Assembly (NCBI GenBank): GCA_964425415.1
Contig: CAYRMJ010000035.1
Location: 1-14,025, forward strand
Length of the DNA stretch: 14,025 bases
Reading direction: 5' to 3'
Origin: JAADDK01 sp964425415
GTDB lineage: Archaea > Thermoplasmatota > Thermoplasmata > Thermoplasmatales > Aciduliprofundaceae
Positions 7,301-12,884 of the stretch are shown in pieces. A program made the translations under genes and the position numbers. The first letter of the stretch is position 1. Each line of letters starts with the position of its first letter. A model generated the notes under the pieces. That model saw only the letters and a list, made by a program, of their open reading frames with translations. It did not search any database and was not told the DNA's origin.

Positions 7301-8560
7301 AACTGTGACACCCATGGCATTTAGGGCTTTGATATCGTTGTCGGTGGATGCATCTCCAGTATAATCTCCACCCCCCCATGAATTGCTAACAGCTACCAAT
7401 GTGGCACTTGAATCTGAGGCAAGAGTGTTTGCTATGTAATCATACTCATTGTCAGGGAAGTTGCTCTCTCCCGGACTTCCTCTGTAGTTAGAATTAGTAT
7501 TACCCGGCCCATACACACAGTATGCATCCACTCCCGGTGCTAGTGTACCCACCATCTCCAAATCCAACTCATTCTCTTCAGAAACACTACCATCAGTATT
7601 AGTTCCAGGAGATACAGTACCTGAGGTCCCATGCCAATGAAGCGTTGAATTTACTCCTAAATTTTGAATCCACGAAGGTATAACATGACCATAGTAATAT
7701 CCAATAGCCTTCGGGTCAAAGGGTGCTGTTTGATCTCCATTGGAATCCGTTCCTTCCCAAAGCACCGTTGCAACTCTCAATCCCGTGGCGAATATGTGCT
7801 TGGTGCTTGCGGAACCATCAGGTGTGTTGTTGTACAGTTCATATACTCTGTACATTCTTGCCACATCCGCACCTGTTAGCCAATCGGTGCCACTGGAGGC
7901 ATGATAGTAATGAATATGAAACGCCCTTGCATTTGTAAGTCCATCAATTCCAGCTATGTACGGAGCAAATTCTGAAGGAACTTCGGGAGGATTCATCGCA
8001 GCAAAATATGTGCTGAGATAATGAGGATTTCCAATATTTTTAAAGTATCCCATTTTTACGTTCAAAAGCTTAGATATGTTTCCTATGGTATCGTAGACTG
8101 TTATTGAATTATGGAGAGTGTAAGTGTACTGCACATGCACCCCATTTTCCTTAATCCACTTTACTATTTTTTCATAAATGCCATCAGGCGGTGCAAAATT
8201 TGCTTTAAAGTCTTGGTACTTCATAAATTTGTGATATAGCGGTGAACCTTTTGTGTTCACACCTTTTAAAAATTCATCTAAATATACTTCATTTCTCCAT
8301 TTCAGAGAAAACGTAACATATATTTTCTCATGGGGATTAGCCATTTTTATGAATTGACCATCTTTTAGAACATTTTGGTTAAATCCTCTTGTTATTGGCA
8401 CTTCAAACCCATGTTGTGGGTTTTTAGGTATGGCAAAGTACAATGCACTTAATGTTATGATTGCAACAACTAAAAAAGCAAAAATTGCTGTTGATTTTCG
8501 CCATTTGTTTCTCTTTTCTATTTTGATTACTTCTGTTTTTACAATCAAATTCTTTCTCAT
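4352..8560 (-). CDS. Large multidomain S53 (sedolisin/kumamolisin-type) exported peptidase
   Basis: The 1402-residue protein starts with a charged N-terminus and a membrane segment at about 24-43. A pro-kumamolisin-like activation domain follows (about 55-200), then an S53 catalytic domain (about 215-660). The Glu-Asp-Ser triad is visible: E329 and D333 in ENELD, and S569 in GGTSVACP. D426 in SSGDDGD is the oxyanion Asp. The C-terminal calcium-site region is recognisable as FFDVTET and GWDLATGWG. S53 enzymes are endo- or tripeptidyl peptidases that work at acid pH. After the enzyme come beta-sandwich modules: an Ig-like unit (664-778), a CARDB-like adhesion domain (about 780-890), a NEW3-like domain (892-1000), an FN3-like domain (1001-1087), a jelly-roll-like domain (1088-1295) and a carboxypeptidase-regulatory-like domain (1295-1375). 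The C-terminus is VPEF, a membrane helix and WRRRH. Many NxS/T sites suggest glycosylation. GGTGAAACAATG gives a good ribosome site. Boundaries are approximate. Confidence 0.92.
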   Translation of the reverse strand: MRKNLIVKTEVIKIEKRNKWRKSTAIFAFLVVAIITLSALYFAIPKNPQHGFEVPITRGFNQNVLKDGQFIKMANPHEKIYVTFSLKWRNEVYLDEFLKGVNTKGSPLYHKFMKYQDFKANFAPPDGIYEKIVKWIKENGVHVQYTYTLHNSITVYDTIGNISKLLNVKMGYFKNIGNPHYLSTYFAAMNPPEVPSEFAPYIAGIDGLTNARAFHIHYYHASSGTDWLTGADVARMYRVYELYNNTPDGSASTKHIFATGLRVATVLWEGTDSNGDQTAPFDPKAIGYYYGHVIPSWIQNLGVNSTLHWHGTSGTVSPGTNTDGSVSEENELDLEMVGTLAPGVDAYCVYGPGNTNSNYRGSPGESNFPDNEYDYIANTLASDSSATLVAVSNSWGGGDYTGDASTDNDIKALNAMGVTVLASSGDDGDTDTPGYPAIDAQSTFGVISVGGTTPIPNGYDITSINDEATMGYNTNISNPRSDEHVWYDNGSGANGNGPGGSNDDWGTQSGVSSNYTEPWFQKVYVDNIIGSTGKHGRATADIAAMAEDTLVYLSDGSGNNQWSGIGGTSVACPVVAGMIAEMAAYVGVQYGVSNHGFGYFLPTIYQLGNDFYNNNMYSSSPPFFDVTETPNGYHNGETEYDARTGWDLATGWGVPNAWELVHDIGFKLTTADSSKTITQGQSATYSIDVSFPYMWTCDVGHFTVSGLPTDASASTNVNYVHPQGNGSSQSITLTISTTASTPAGTYTFLFTGYSYNHTTGHWGNLTYSLSLNLTINPGNAPDLTITGISTSATSVNEGDTLTIYATVKNVGNENANNVYVGFYYDSVSSSTHIGNVSVGNLGAGSSQNVEIHWDTTGHAGTHTIIAYADPDNIVHEKNETNNSASTSVTVNGYGVHLTVDSSGKNVQPGHSVDYTITVKNTGTLQDTFDLSTSSVAAGWSASLSSNKVTLDAGASTTVTLTVSAPSSANNGDSQDVTVTAVSEGDSSKSDSVTTTTTVSSISITTMHIYNHLEAVINFTTSQSVKAYIKYGIGPNHMNMQTPEESAASTYHEFAIQNLTPQITYYFKVHMTDGTHTAWSSIYEFTLTGKNDFEQNDNSNTLYNWNVDAYNYSSHNTETSIWQWGTPSNVGPSSAHSGSKLIGTVLNGNYGVNNHVDALITPWIDLTNATWVTLSFYAWYDLEADSDGMWDGVTMAFMNDSSSAWWLLDYNNNASQYDGKCASDQGLNNTYIFGGNSGGWVLKTFNTSAIHDPKLNRYLLGHKVRFIFYFESDEYVNNFPGFYFDDIQIKAGIPQYHIYGYVKDSSGTPVSGATVWVNDTTLGISYKTTTDSSGRYDVYTYNGIAGDDVEVNARTSEMSGTASGTLSNAVEIDINMSAVPEFTPFSIIVIIAALMLYTWRRRH

Positions 8561-8575
8561 TGTTTCACCACCCAG

Positions 8576-8590
8576 TTATAAGATACCAAT
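8576..8590. repeat. Direct repeat copy 1 in divergent promoter
   Basis: TTATAAGATACCAAT matches the second copy at 8617-8631 (TTTAAAGATACCTAT) at 12 of 15 positions. The copies are 41 bases apart, about four helical turns. On the minus strand each reads GGTATCTT followed by a TATA-like hexamer. Confidence 0.5.
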
Positions 8591-8606
8591 GTAGTTATAT
8601 ACTACA
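8590..8606. promoter_or_regulatory. Operator-like inverted repeat TGTAGT-N5-ACTACA
   Basis: The arms TGTAGT and ACTACA are exact reverse complements around the AT core TATAT. The site lies between the two direct repeats in the shared promoter, so one bound dimer could affect both genes. The regulator is unknown. Confidence 0.5.
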
Positions 8607-8616
8607 AAATCTCCTA

Positions 8617-8631
8617 TTTAAAGATACCTAT
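8617..8631. repeat. Direct repeat copy 2 in divergent promoter
   Basis: TTTAAAGATACCTAT pairs with the copy at 8576-8590. It overlaps the best TATA candidates for both flanking genes, so it could be a core-promoter duplication rather than a regulator site. Confidence 0.5.
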
Positions 8632-8658
8632 AATTTGCGCCACTGATTTGAGAATCAA

Positions 8659-10575
8659 ATGAAAAGTGAGTTTTCAGTAAATTTTTTATTTGAATCATTA
8701 TATCCCAAAATTATGAGGCGGTTGGTGTTTGTGTGGGTTATAACAATAGTGATATTGCTAGTAATTCCAACGCAGGCACCAAATGCCCAGTCACATAGTA
8801 CGTTAGTCAAAGGCATTGAAAGATTACCCATAAGAATCAACAGCGATGCAGATTTCACAAGTAGTAACGGGGTTGTGGGTGGAAATGGAACAGCAAATGA
8901 TCCATATATCATAGCAGGATGGGTTATAGATGCAGGCAAAGCTCGTTCAGGTATTTATATAGGTAATACCACTAAATATTTTGTGATTAAGGACTGCAAG
9001 ATTTACAATGCCACCGGCTCATTTTTGCATCCCAAGAATGCAGTAGTGCTTTCCAATGTTACAAACGGTAGCATAATCGCATCAAGTGTTTGGGATTCTT
9101 CTGATGGTGTGTATATTAAAAATTCTAAAAATGTCGTTTTGGAGAATAACAATATAACCTCATATAACATTGGTATCTACATTGACTCATCCAAAGTAAT
9201 TATTCGGAGTAACATAATTTTGCATAACGATAGAGGGTTGCTACTGTATAGAAGTGTAGGAAGCGTGATATACAACAACACTTTCAAACTCAATTGGAGG
9301 GGTATTGAGATAAGGGATGGATCGTTAGGTAATATAATCTATGGAAACAGATTTTATGGTGACGGTATTACTTTCATTGCTGATAAAAATGTTTGGACTG
9401 GTCAGGATATAGCCTATAACAATACAGTGGATAATAAGCCAATTTACTATGTTCGCAATGCAGATATGAATAATCAAACAGTGCCCCGTGGAGTGGGTGA
9501 GGTAATAGTTGCCAATGTATCATGGCTAAAGATAGAGAATCTAAAGCTAGGTAACGTTACCGATGCAATTCAAGTTAGTTACTCTTCAAACATTACGGTA
9601 AGAAATAATACATTCAGGTGGATTGGTGAATATGCGATATGGTTATGGAAATCTAACCACATAACTATTGAAAACAATACTGTGATGCATGTGAAATTTG
9701 CCGGCGTTTCACTTTGGGTATCATCCAACAATACAGTGGCAAACAATACTATAAAATGGGCTGGTCATTATGGGTTAGAAGTGTACTATAATTCAAATTA
9801 TAACATACTGAGAAACAACACATTGCTCCATGGACATAACATCGGAATTTCTATAACTGTTCATTCTCAGGGCAATATGGTAATCTATAACTTAATTGCT
9901 GATTTTAGGTATTATGGGTTGTATGTTTCTTATTCCTCTGGAGAAGTGATTTACGGTAATGCGTTATATTACAACAATGGTGCAGGCGATAGATATCGCA
10001 AATATCATGTTCAGGCCTATGACGATACTCACAAGAATAATGAATGGAATACCACAGAAGGTGGAAACTACTGGCATGATTGGGCAAACAACAATAATTC
10101 AAATGATCAGAATGATGATGGAATCGTGGATTGGCCATATCGCCTTGATGGCAAAGATGATCTAGGAAGTAAATTTGCTAAGGATAAGCGACCATTAAAA
10201 CATACTTTTTATCTTCTTGCGCCACTTCCTCCACGGAACCTCAATGTTAAAGCTGGAACAAACTATGTGCTTTTGACATGGGATCCGCCGAGGGGCAATG
10301 GGAGCTCATCACTTAGAGGCTACGCTATATATCGGAATGGTGTTAAAATAGCCACGGTTGGAAGTGAGGCAACGGACTACAATGATACAACCGTTGTAAC
10401 TGGCAACACTTACTATTACTATGTTACCGCCATAAGCGGGGTCGGGGAAGGTGATCCAAGCAATGCAGTGCAAGCCACACCGAATGAAAATGTGCCTGAG
10501 ATAAATGCAGATGCTTTTGTTGTGATTTTCACTCTTGTATTTTCTTTTTTTGTCTTGCGCAGGAAAATTAACTAA
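8659..10575 (+). CDS. Secreted right-handed beta-helix (NosD-like) protein with FN3 domain
   Basis: The 638-residue protein has a signal peptide whose hydrophobic core lies at about 23-37 (FVWVITIVILLVIPT). A start at Met19 (8713; MRRLVFVW) would give a more usual signal and has TTTTTTATTT about 26 bases upstream, so it is a real alternative. Residues about 60-470 are parabolic beta-helix (PbH1) repeats with recurring N-N-T and I-x-x-N phrases, opened by the typical GNGTANDPYIIAGW. The sequence NYWHDW followed by DDGIVDWPY at about 471-490 is characteristic of NosD/CASH-type surface proteins. An FN3 domain follows at about 521-609. The tail is VPEI, a hydrophobic helix and RRKIN, which resembles the peptidase tail. 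Such helices bind or cut polysaccharides or act as adhesins; no catalytic residues can be assigned. It is transcribed divergently from the S53 gene, suggesting shared control. Confidence 0.88.
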   Translation: MKSEFSVNFLFESLYPKIMRRLVFVWVITIVILLVIPTQAPNAQSHSTLVKGIERLPIRINSDADFTSSNGVVGGNGTANDPYIIAGWVIDAGKARSGIYIGNTTKYFVIKDCKIYNATGSFLHPKNAVVLSNVTNGSIIASSVWDSSDGVYIKNSKNVVLENNNITSYNIGIYIDSSKVIIRSNIILHNDRGLLLYRSVGSVIYNNTFKLNWRGIEIRDGSLGNIIYGNRFYGDGITFIADKNVWTGQDIAYNNTVDNKPIYYVRNADMNNQTVPRGVGEVIVANVSWLKIENLKLGNVTDAIQVSYSSNITVRNNTFRWIGEYAIWLWKSNHITIENNTVMHVKFAGVSLWVSSNNTVANNTIKWAGHYGLEVYYNSNYNILRNNTLLHGHNIGISITVHSQGNMVIYNLIADFRYYGLYVSYSSGEVIYGNALYYNNGAGDRYRKYHVQAYDDTHKNNEWNTTEGGNYWHDWANNNNSNDQNDDGIVDWPYRLDGKDDLGSKFAKDKRPLKHTFYLLAPLPPRNLNVKAGTNYVLLTWDPPRGNGSSSLRGYAIYRNGVKIATVGSEATDYNDTTVVTGNTYYYYVTAISGVGEGDPSNAVQATPNENVPEINADAFVVIFTLVFSFFVLRRKIN

Positions 10576-10583
10576 TTCTCCAA

Positions 10584-10595
10584 ATTTTATTTTTA
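10584..10595 (+). terminator. T-rich tract after the beta-helix gene
   Basis: ATTTTATTTTTA starts about ten bases after the stop codon and precedes the next promoter. It fits hairpin-free archaeal termination, although AT-rich intergenic DNA makes such runs common. Confidence 0.3.
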
Positions 10596-10598
10596 CTA

Positions 10599-10618
10599 TG
10601 GGACATATATGTGTCCCA
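10599..10618. promoter_or_regulatory. Operator-like inverted repeat upstream of the proline dehydrogenase operon
   Basis: TGGGACATATATGTGTCCCA has exact 7-base arms (TGGGACA / TGTCCCA), and the six-base core is nearly symmetric, so 9 of 10 pairs match. It ends nine bases before the TATA box, centred about 45 bases before the expected start of transcription. In archaea this position suits an activator, for example of the Lrp family, or a repressor reaching toward the TATA/BRE. The regulator is not in the window. Confidence 0.65.
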
Positions 10619-10626
10619 CGATAATG

Positions 10627-10635
10627 TTATATAAA
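10627..10635 (+). promoter_or_regulatory. TATA box of the proline dehydrogenase operon
   Basis: TTATATAAA is a near-consensus archaeal TATA box 36 bases before the ATG at 10667. It predicts a start of transcription near 10655 and a leader of about a dozen bases holding the Shine-Dalgarno AAGGTGAT at 10656-10663. Confidence 0.7.
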
Positions 10636-10666
10636 TCATTACCATTCTCGCATAAAAGGTGATTCA

Positions 10667-12103
10667 ATGAGGCTTGAAGAACATCCAGTTATTGATTTCA
10701 AGAGGAGAAGAGGAAAAAAAGTGACAATTTACTTTGAAGGGAAACCTATTGAGGCTTACGAGGGCGAGCCCGTTGCGGAAGCGCTGCACGCCGCAGGCGT
10801 GAGGGTTATGAACTATGCGCCCAAAACCGGGCGTGCCAGAGGGCTGTTCTGTGCAATCGGCAAGTGCTCCTCCTGCCTTATGAAGGTCAATGGCATACCG
10901 AATGTGCGCACATGCATAACTTTGGTGGAAGATGGTATGAAGGTTGAGAGGCAGAGAGGTCTGGAGCCTTTGCCCAGGGATTATCGGCCACCAAAGTGGA
11001 AAGAGGCAAAGAGGATTGAAGCGGATGTAGTGATAATCGGCGGAGGTCCCGCAGGACTCATGGCCGGAGTGAAGGCGGCGGAGCACGGGGCCAAGGTTGT
11101 TCTTATGGATGAGAATCCGATGTTGGGTGGCCAGCTCGTTAAGCAGACGCACAAGTTCTTCGGCAAGAGAGCTCAGTTCGCCGGGGTGCGTGGTGTGAAA
11201 ATCGCCGAGATAATTTCGGAGGAAGCGAAGAAGAAGGGTGTGGATATTCATCTGGAAACCTCGGCAATAGGACTGTTTCAGGATGGGGATAAGAGGCTCG
11301 TTGCCGCCGTGAAGAAGAATAAAGAGTTGGTGGAATTCGTCGGGAAGGCGGTGATTGTAGCCACAGGTGCCATGGAGAAGATGATTCCATTTGAGAACAA
11401 CGATTTGCCCGGCGTTTATGGCGCTGGAGCCATACAGACCCTTATGAACACCTATGGCATAAAGCCCGGAAAGAGAGTTCTGATAGTCGGTGCGGGTAAT
11501 GTTGGGGTTATCCTCGCATATCAGCTGCTTCAGGCTGGCGTGGACGTGGTGGCTGTGGTAGAAGCCATGCCAAAGGTTGGTGCCTACTTTGTGCACGCTG
11601 CCAAGATTCGCCGTCTCGGAATTCCAATTTACACCCGTCACACAATTCTCCGTGCCGAGGGCGAGGAGAGAGTGGAGCGCGCTGTGATTGCAAAGTTAGA
11701 TGATAAATGGCAGCCCATTCCTGGCACAGAGAAAACTTATGATGTGGATATTATTGCACTTTCCGTGGGGCTCAGGCCCAGCATAGAGCTACTGCATCAG
11801 GCAGGTGCTCAGGCTCTGTTCGTGAGGGAGCTGAGCGGCTATGTGGTGCGCCATGATGAGAGAATGGAAACAACGCTTCGCGGAGTGTTCGTTGCAGGAG
11901 ATTCCTCCGGCATAGAGGAGGCAACCACAGCCATGCTTGAAGGAAAGTTAGCGGGAATTGCGGCGGCACTTTTCGTTGGAAAGGCCGATGTGAAGAAGGC
12001 GATGGATGAGATGGAATCCGTCAAAAGAGATTTGGATGAGTTCAGGAGCGGGCCATTTGGCCAGAGAAGTAAAATTGGTGAAGAGAAGGTGATGATAAAA
12101 TGA
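10667..12103 (+). CDS. pdhA: [2Fe-2S]/FAD/NAD(H) oxidoreductase subunit, proline dehydrogenase complex alpha subunit
   Basis: The 478-residue protein begins with a [2Fe-2S] domain (about 15-100) with ligands C62, C67, C70 and C83 in a C-x4-C-x2-C-x12-C pattern. A pyridine nucleotide-disulfide oxidoreductase domain follows, with the FAD loop GGGPAG at 125-130 and the dinucleotide loop GAGNVG at 275-280. The Glu at the end of the next strand (VVEA) favours NAD(H). This is the HcnA-HcnB-like fusion seen in the alpha subunit of dye-linked L-proline dehydrogenase, which has NADH dehydrogenase activity and passes electrons between FAD, iron-sulfur clusters and NAD or a dye. The next three genes complete the known pdhAFXB order. 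The ATG is set by AAGGTGAT. It ends in a 4-base overlap (ATGA) with pdhF. Related complexes act on hydroxyproline, sarcosine or opines, so the substrate is inferred. G+C is high in most of the gene. Confidence 0.85.
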   Translation: MRLEEHPVIDFKRRRGKKVTIYFEGKPIEAYEGEPVAEALHAAGVRVMNYAPKTGRARGLFCAIGKCSSCLMKVNGIPNVRTCITLVEDGMKVERQRGLEPLPRDYRPPKWKEAKRIEADVVIIGGGPAGLMAGVKAAEHGAKVVLMDENPMLGGQLVKQTHKFFGKRAQFAGVRGVKIAEIISEEAKKKGVDIHLETSAIGLFQDGDKRLVAAVKKNKELVEFVGKAVIVATGAMEKMIPFENNDLPGVYGAGAIQTLMNTYGIKPGKRVLIVGAGNVGVILAYQLLQAGVDVVAVVEAMPKVGAYFVHAAKIRRLGIPIYTRHTILRAEGEERVERAVIAKLDDKWQPIPGTEKTYDVDIIALSVGLRPSIELLHQAGAQALFVRELSGYVVRHDERMETTLRGVFVAGDSSGIEEATTAMLEGKLAGIAAALFVGKADVKKAMDEMESVKRDLDEFRSGPFGQRSKIGEEKVMIK

Positions 12104-12606
12104 GCGATGAGTACCTTTCAAGGGGATACCTCACGGTTGAGGAACTTAAGGAAATGACACCCATGCCCTCGGAGGATAGATTGAAGAAGAAGCCGGTGGC
12201 GGTGCCAGAGTGCCCGCAGGAGATTCCGTGCACTCCGTGCTCTGAGATATGCCCGGTGGGCGCGATAAGCATGCCCACTCCCAACGACAGACCGGTGGTG
12301 GATTACGAGAAGTGCATTGGCTGCTCGCTGTGTGTTCAAATCTGCCCGGGACTGGCATTCTTCATGATTCATTACCGTGGCGAGGTTGCGAGGATAACGA
12401 TGCCCCATGAACTTCTTCCAATACCAAAGAGAGGAGATGAGGTCATTCTCCTGAATCGCAAAGGCGAGGAAGTTGGTACTGGCAAGGTTGTGCTCGTGAT
12501 TCCCCGTGAAAAGAGCGTGGGTGATACTCCTGTTATCACGGTGGAAGTTCCACTCAATCTCGCGTGGGATGTTCGCGCCATACGAGTTAAGGAGGCGAGA
12601 GAATGA
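12100..12606 (+). CDS. pdhF: Ferredoxin-like subunit with two Cys clusters, proline dehydrogenase complex
   Basis: The 168-residue protein has two four-cysteine groups. One is C38, C44, C47, C51 (C-x5-C-x2-C-x3-CP). The other is C72, C75, C78, C82 (standard C-x2-C-x2-C-x3-CP). The second is canonical for a [4Fe-4S] ferredoxin; the first has its leading Cys three residues further away than usual. A strand-rich C-terminal domain of about 75 residues follows, without recognised motifs. It would carry electrons between the FAD dehydrogenase and the alpha subunit. Its size (near 19 kDa) matches the third subunit of the Thermococcus complex as I recall it. AAGGTGAT eight bases upstream gives the ribosome site, and it overlaps both neighbours by 4 bases, so translation is probably coupled. 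Confidence 0.82.
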   Translation: MSDEYLSRGYLTVEELKEMTPMPSEDRLKKKPVAVPECPQEIPCTPCSEICPVGAISMPTPNDRPVVDYEKCIGCSLCVQICPGLAFFMIHYRGEVARITMPHELLPIPKRGDEVILLNRKGEEVGTGKVVLVIPREKSVGDTPVITVEVPLNLAWDVRAIRVKEARE

Positions 12607-12884
12607 CCGACAAGAGCAAGATAATCATATGCCGCTGCAACGAGGTCACACAGAAGGAAATTGAAGACCTCATAGATCAGGGCATCACGGACATTGAGAT
12701 GATAAAGAGAATCACGCATATCGGCATGGGCCCCTGTCAGGGCCGCACCTGCATCCCTCTGGTTGCAGGCATAATAGCGAGGAAGACCGGTAAGAAGGTG
12801 GAGGATATTGAGATTCCAGCCACGCGCATTCCTGTGAGGCCAGTGGCAATGGGCGTTCTGGTGGGTGATGACGATGAAGAGTAA
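12603..12884 (+). CDS. pdhX: BFD-type [2Fe-2S] subunit, proline dehydrogenase complex
   Basis: The 93-residue protein matches the bacterioferritin-associated ferredoxin (Fer2_BFD) pattern. C10 and C12 (ICRC) and C45 and C50 (GPCQGRTC) form the C-x-C...C-x4-C ligand set for a [2Fe-2S] cluster, joined by a helical stretch. In amino-acid dehydrogenase complexes such a domain is either fused to the alpha subunit (as in sarcosine oxidase-like and opine dehydrogenases) or, as here, a separate small subunit. The ribosome site GGAGG (12591-12595) lies seven bases before the ATG. It overlaps pdhF by 4 bases and the next gene by 11. The symbol follows the Thermococcus operon and is inferred from order and size. 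Confidence 0.8.
   Translation: MTDKSKIIICRCNEVTQKEIEDLIDQGITDIEMIKRITHIGMGPCQGRTCIPLVAGIIARKTGKKVEDIEIPATRIPVRPVAMGVLVGDDDEE
12864..12867 (+). promoter_or_regulatory. Shine-Dalgarno deciding the start of pdhB
   Basis: GGTG lies six bases before the ATG at 12874, the same motif and spacing seen before pdhA and the S53 peptidase gene. Upstream GTG (12865) and ATG (12868) codons overlap or crowd it, so 12874 is preferred. Confidence 0.45.

Larger units (their letters stand above)
8561..8658. promoter_or_regulatory. Divergent promoter region between S53 peptidase and beta-helix genes
   Basis: These 98 bases drive two exported-protein genes in opposite directions. TTTAAA at 8617-8622 can serve as TATA for the peptidase (minus) with a leader of about 30 bases ending in GGTGGTG. 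CTATTTAAAG at 8614-8623 can serve the plus-strand gene with a short leader. A second TATA-like TTATAA is at 8576-8581. The region also holds an inverted repeat and a direct repeat pair, listed separately. Confidence 0.55.

Noticed and set aside
7600..7640. HGT motif in LHWHGTSGTV as a subtilisin (S8) catalytic His
   Set aside because: No S8 Asp motif precedes it, while the S53 Glu/Asp pair, oxyanion Asp, prodomain and C-terminal calcium region are all present. The nucleophile motif alone resembles S8.
10576..10666. Riboswitch before the proline dehydrogenase operon
   Set aside because: The predicted leader after the TATA box is only about a dozen bases, too short for an aptamer; the inverted repeat lies upstream of the transcription start.
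10664..11641. 325-codon open frame antisense to pdhA
   Set aside because: It lies wholly opposite a gene with clear domains and cofactor motifs. Its translation is rich in His, Leu, Pro and Arg in no family pattern, as expected from the antisense of G+C-rich coding DNA.
10667..12103. pdhA as a thioredoxin reductase
   Set aside because: No redox-active CxxC in the NAD domain, and a [2Fe-2S] domain is fused at the N-terminus. Operon context fits an amino-acid dehydrogenase complex.
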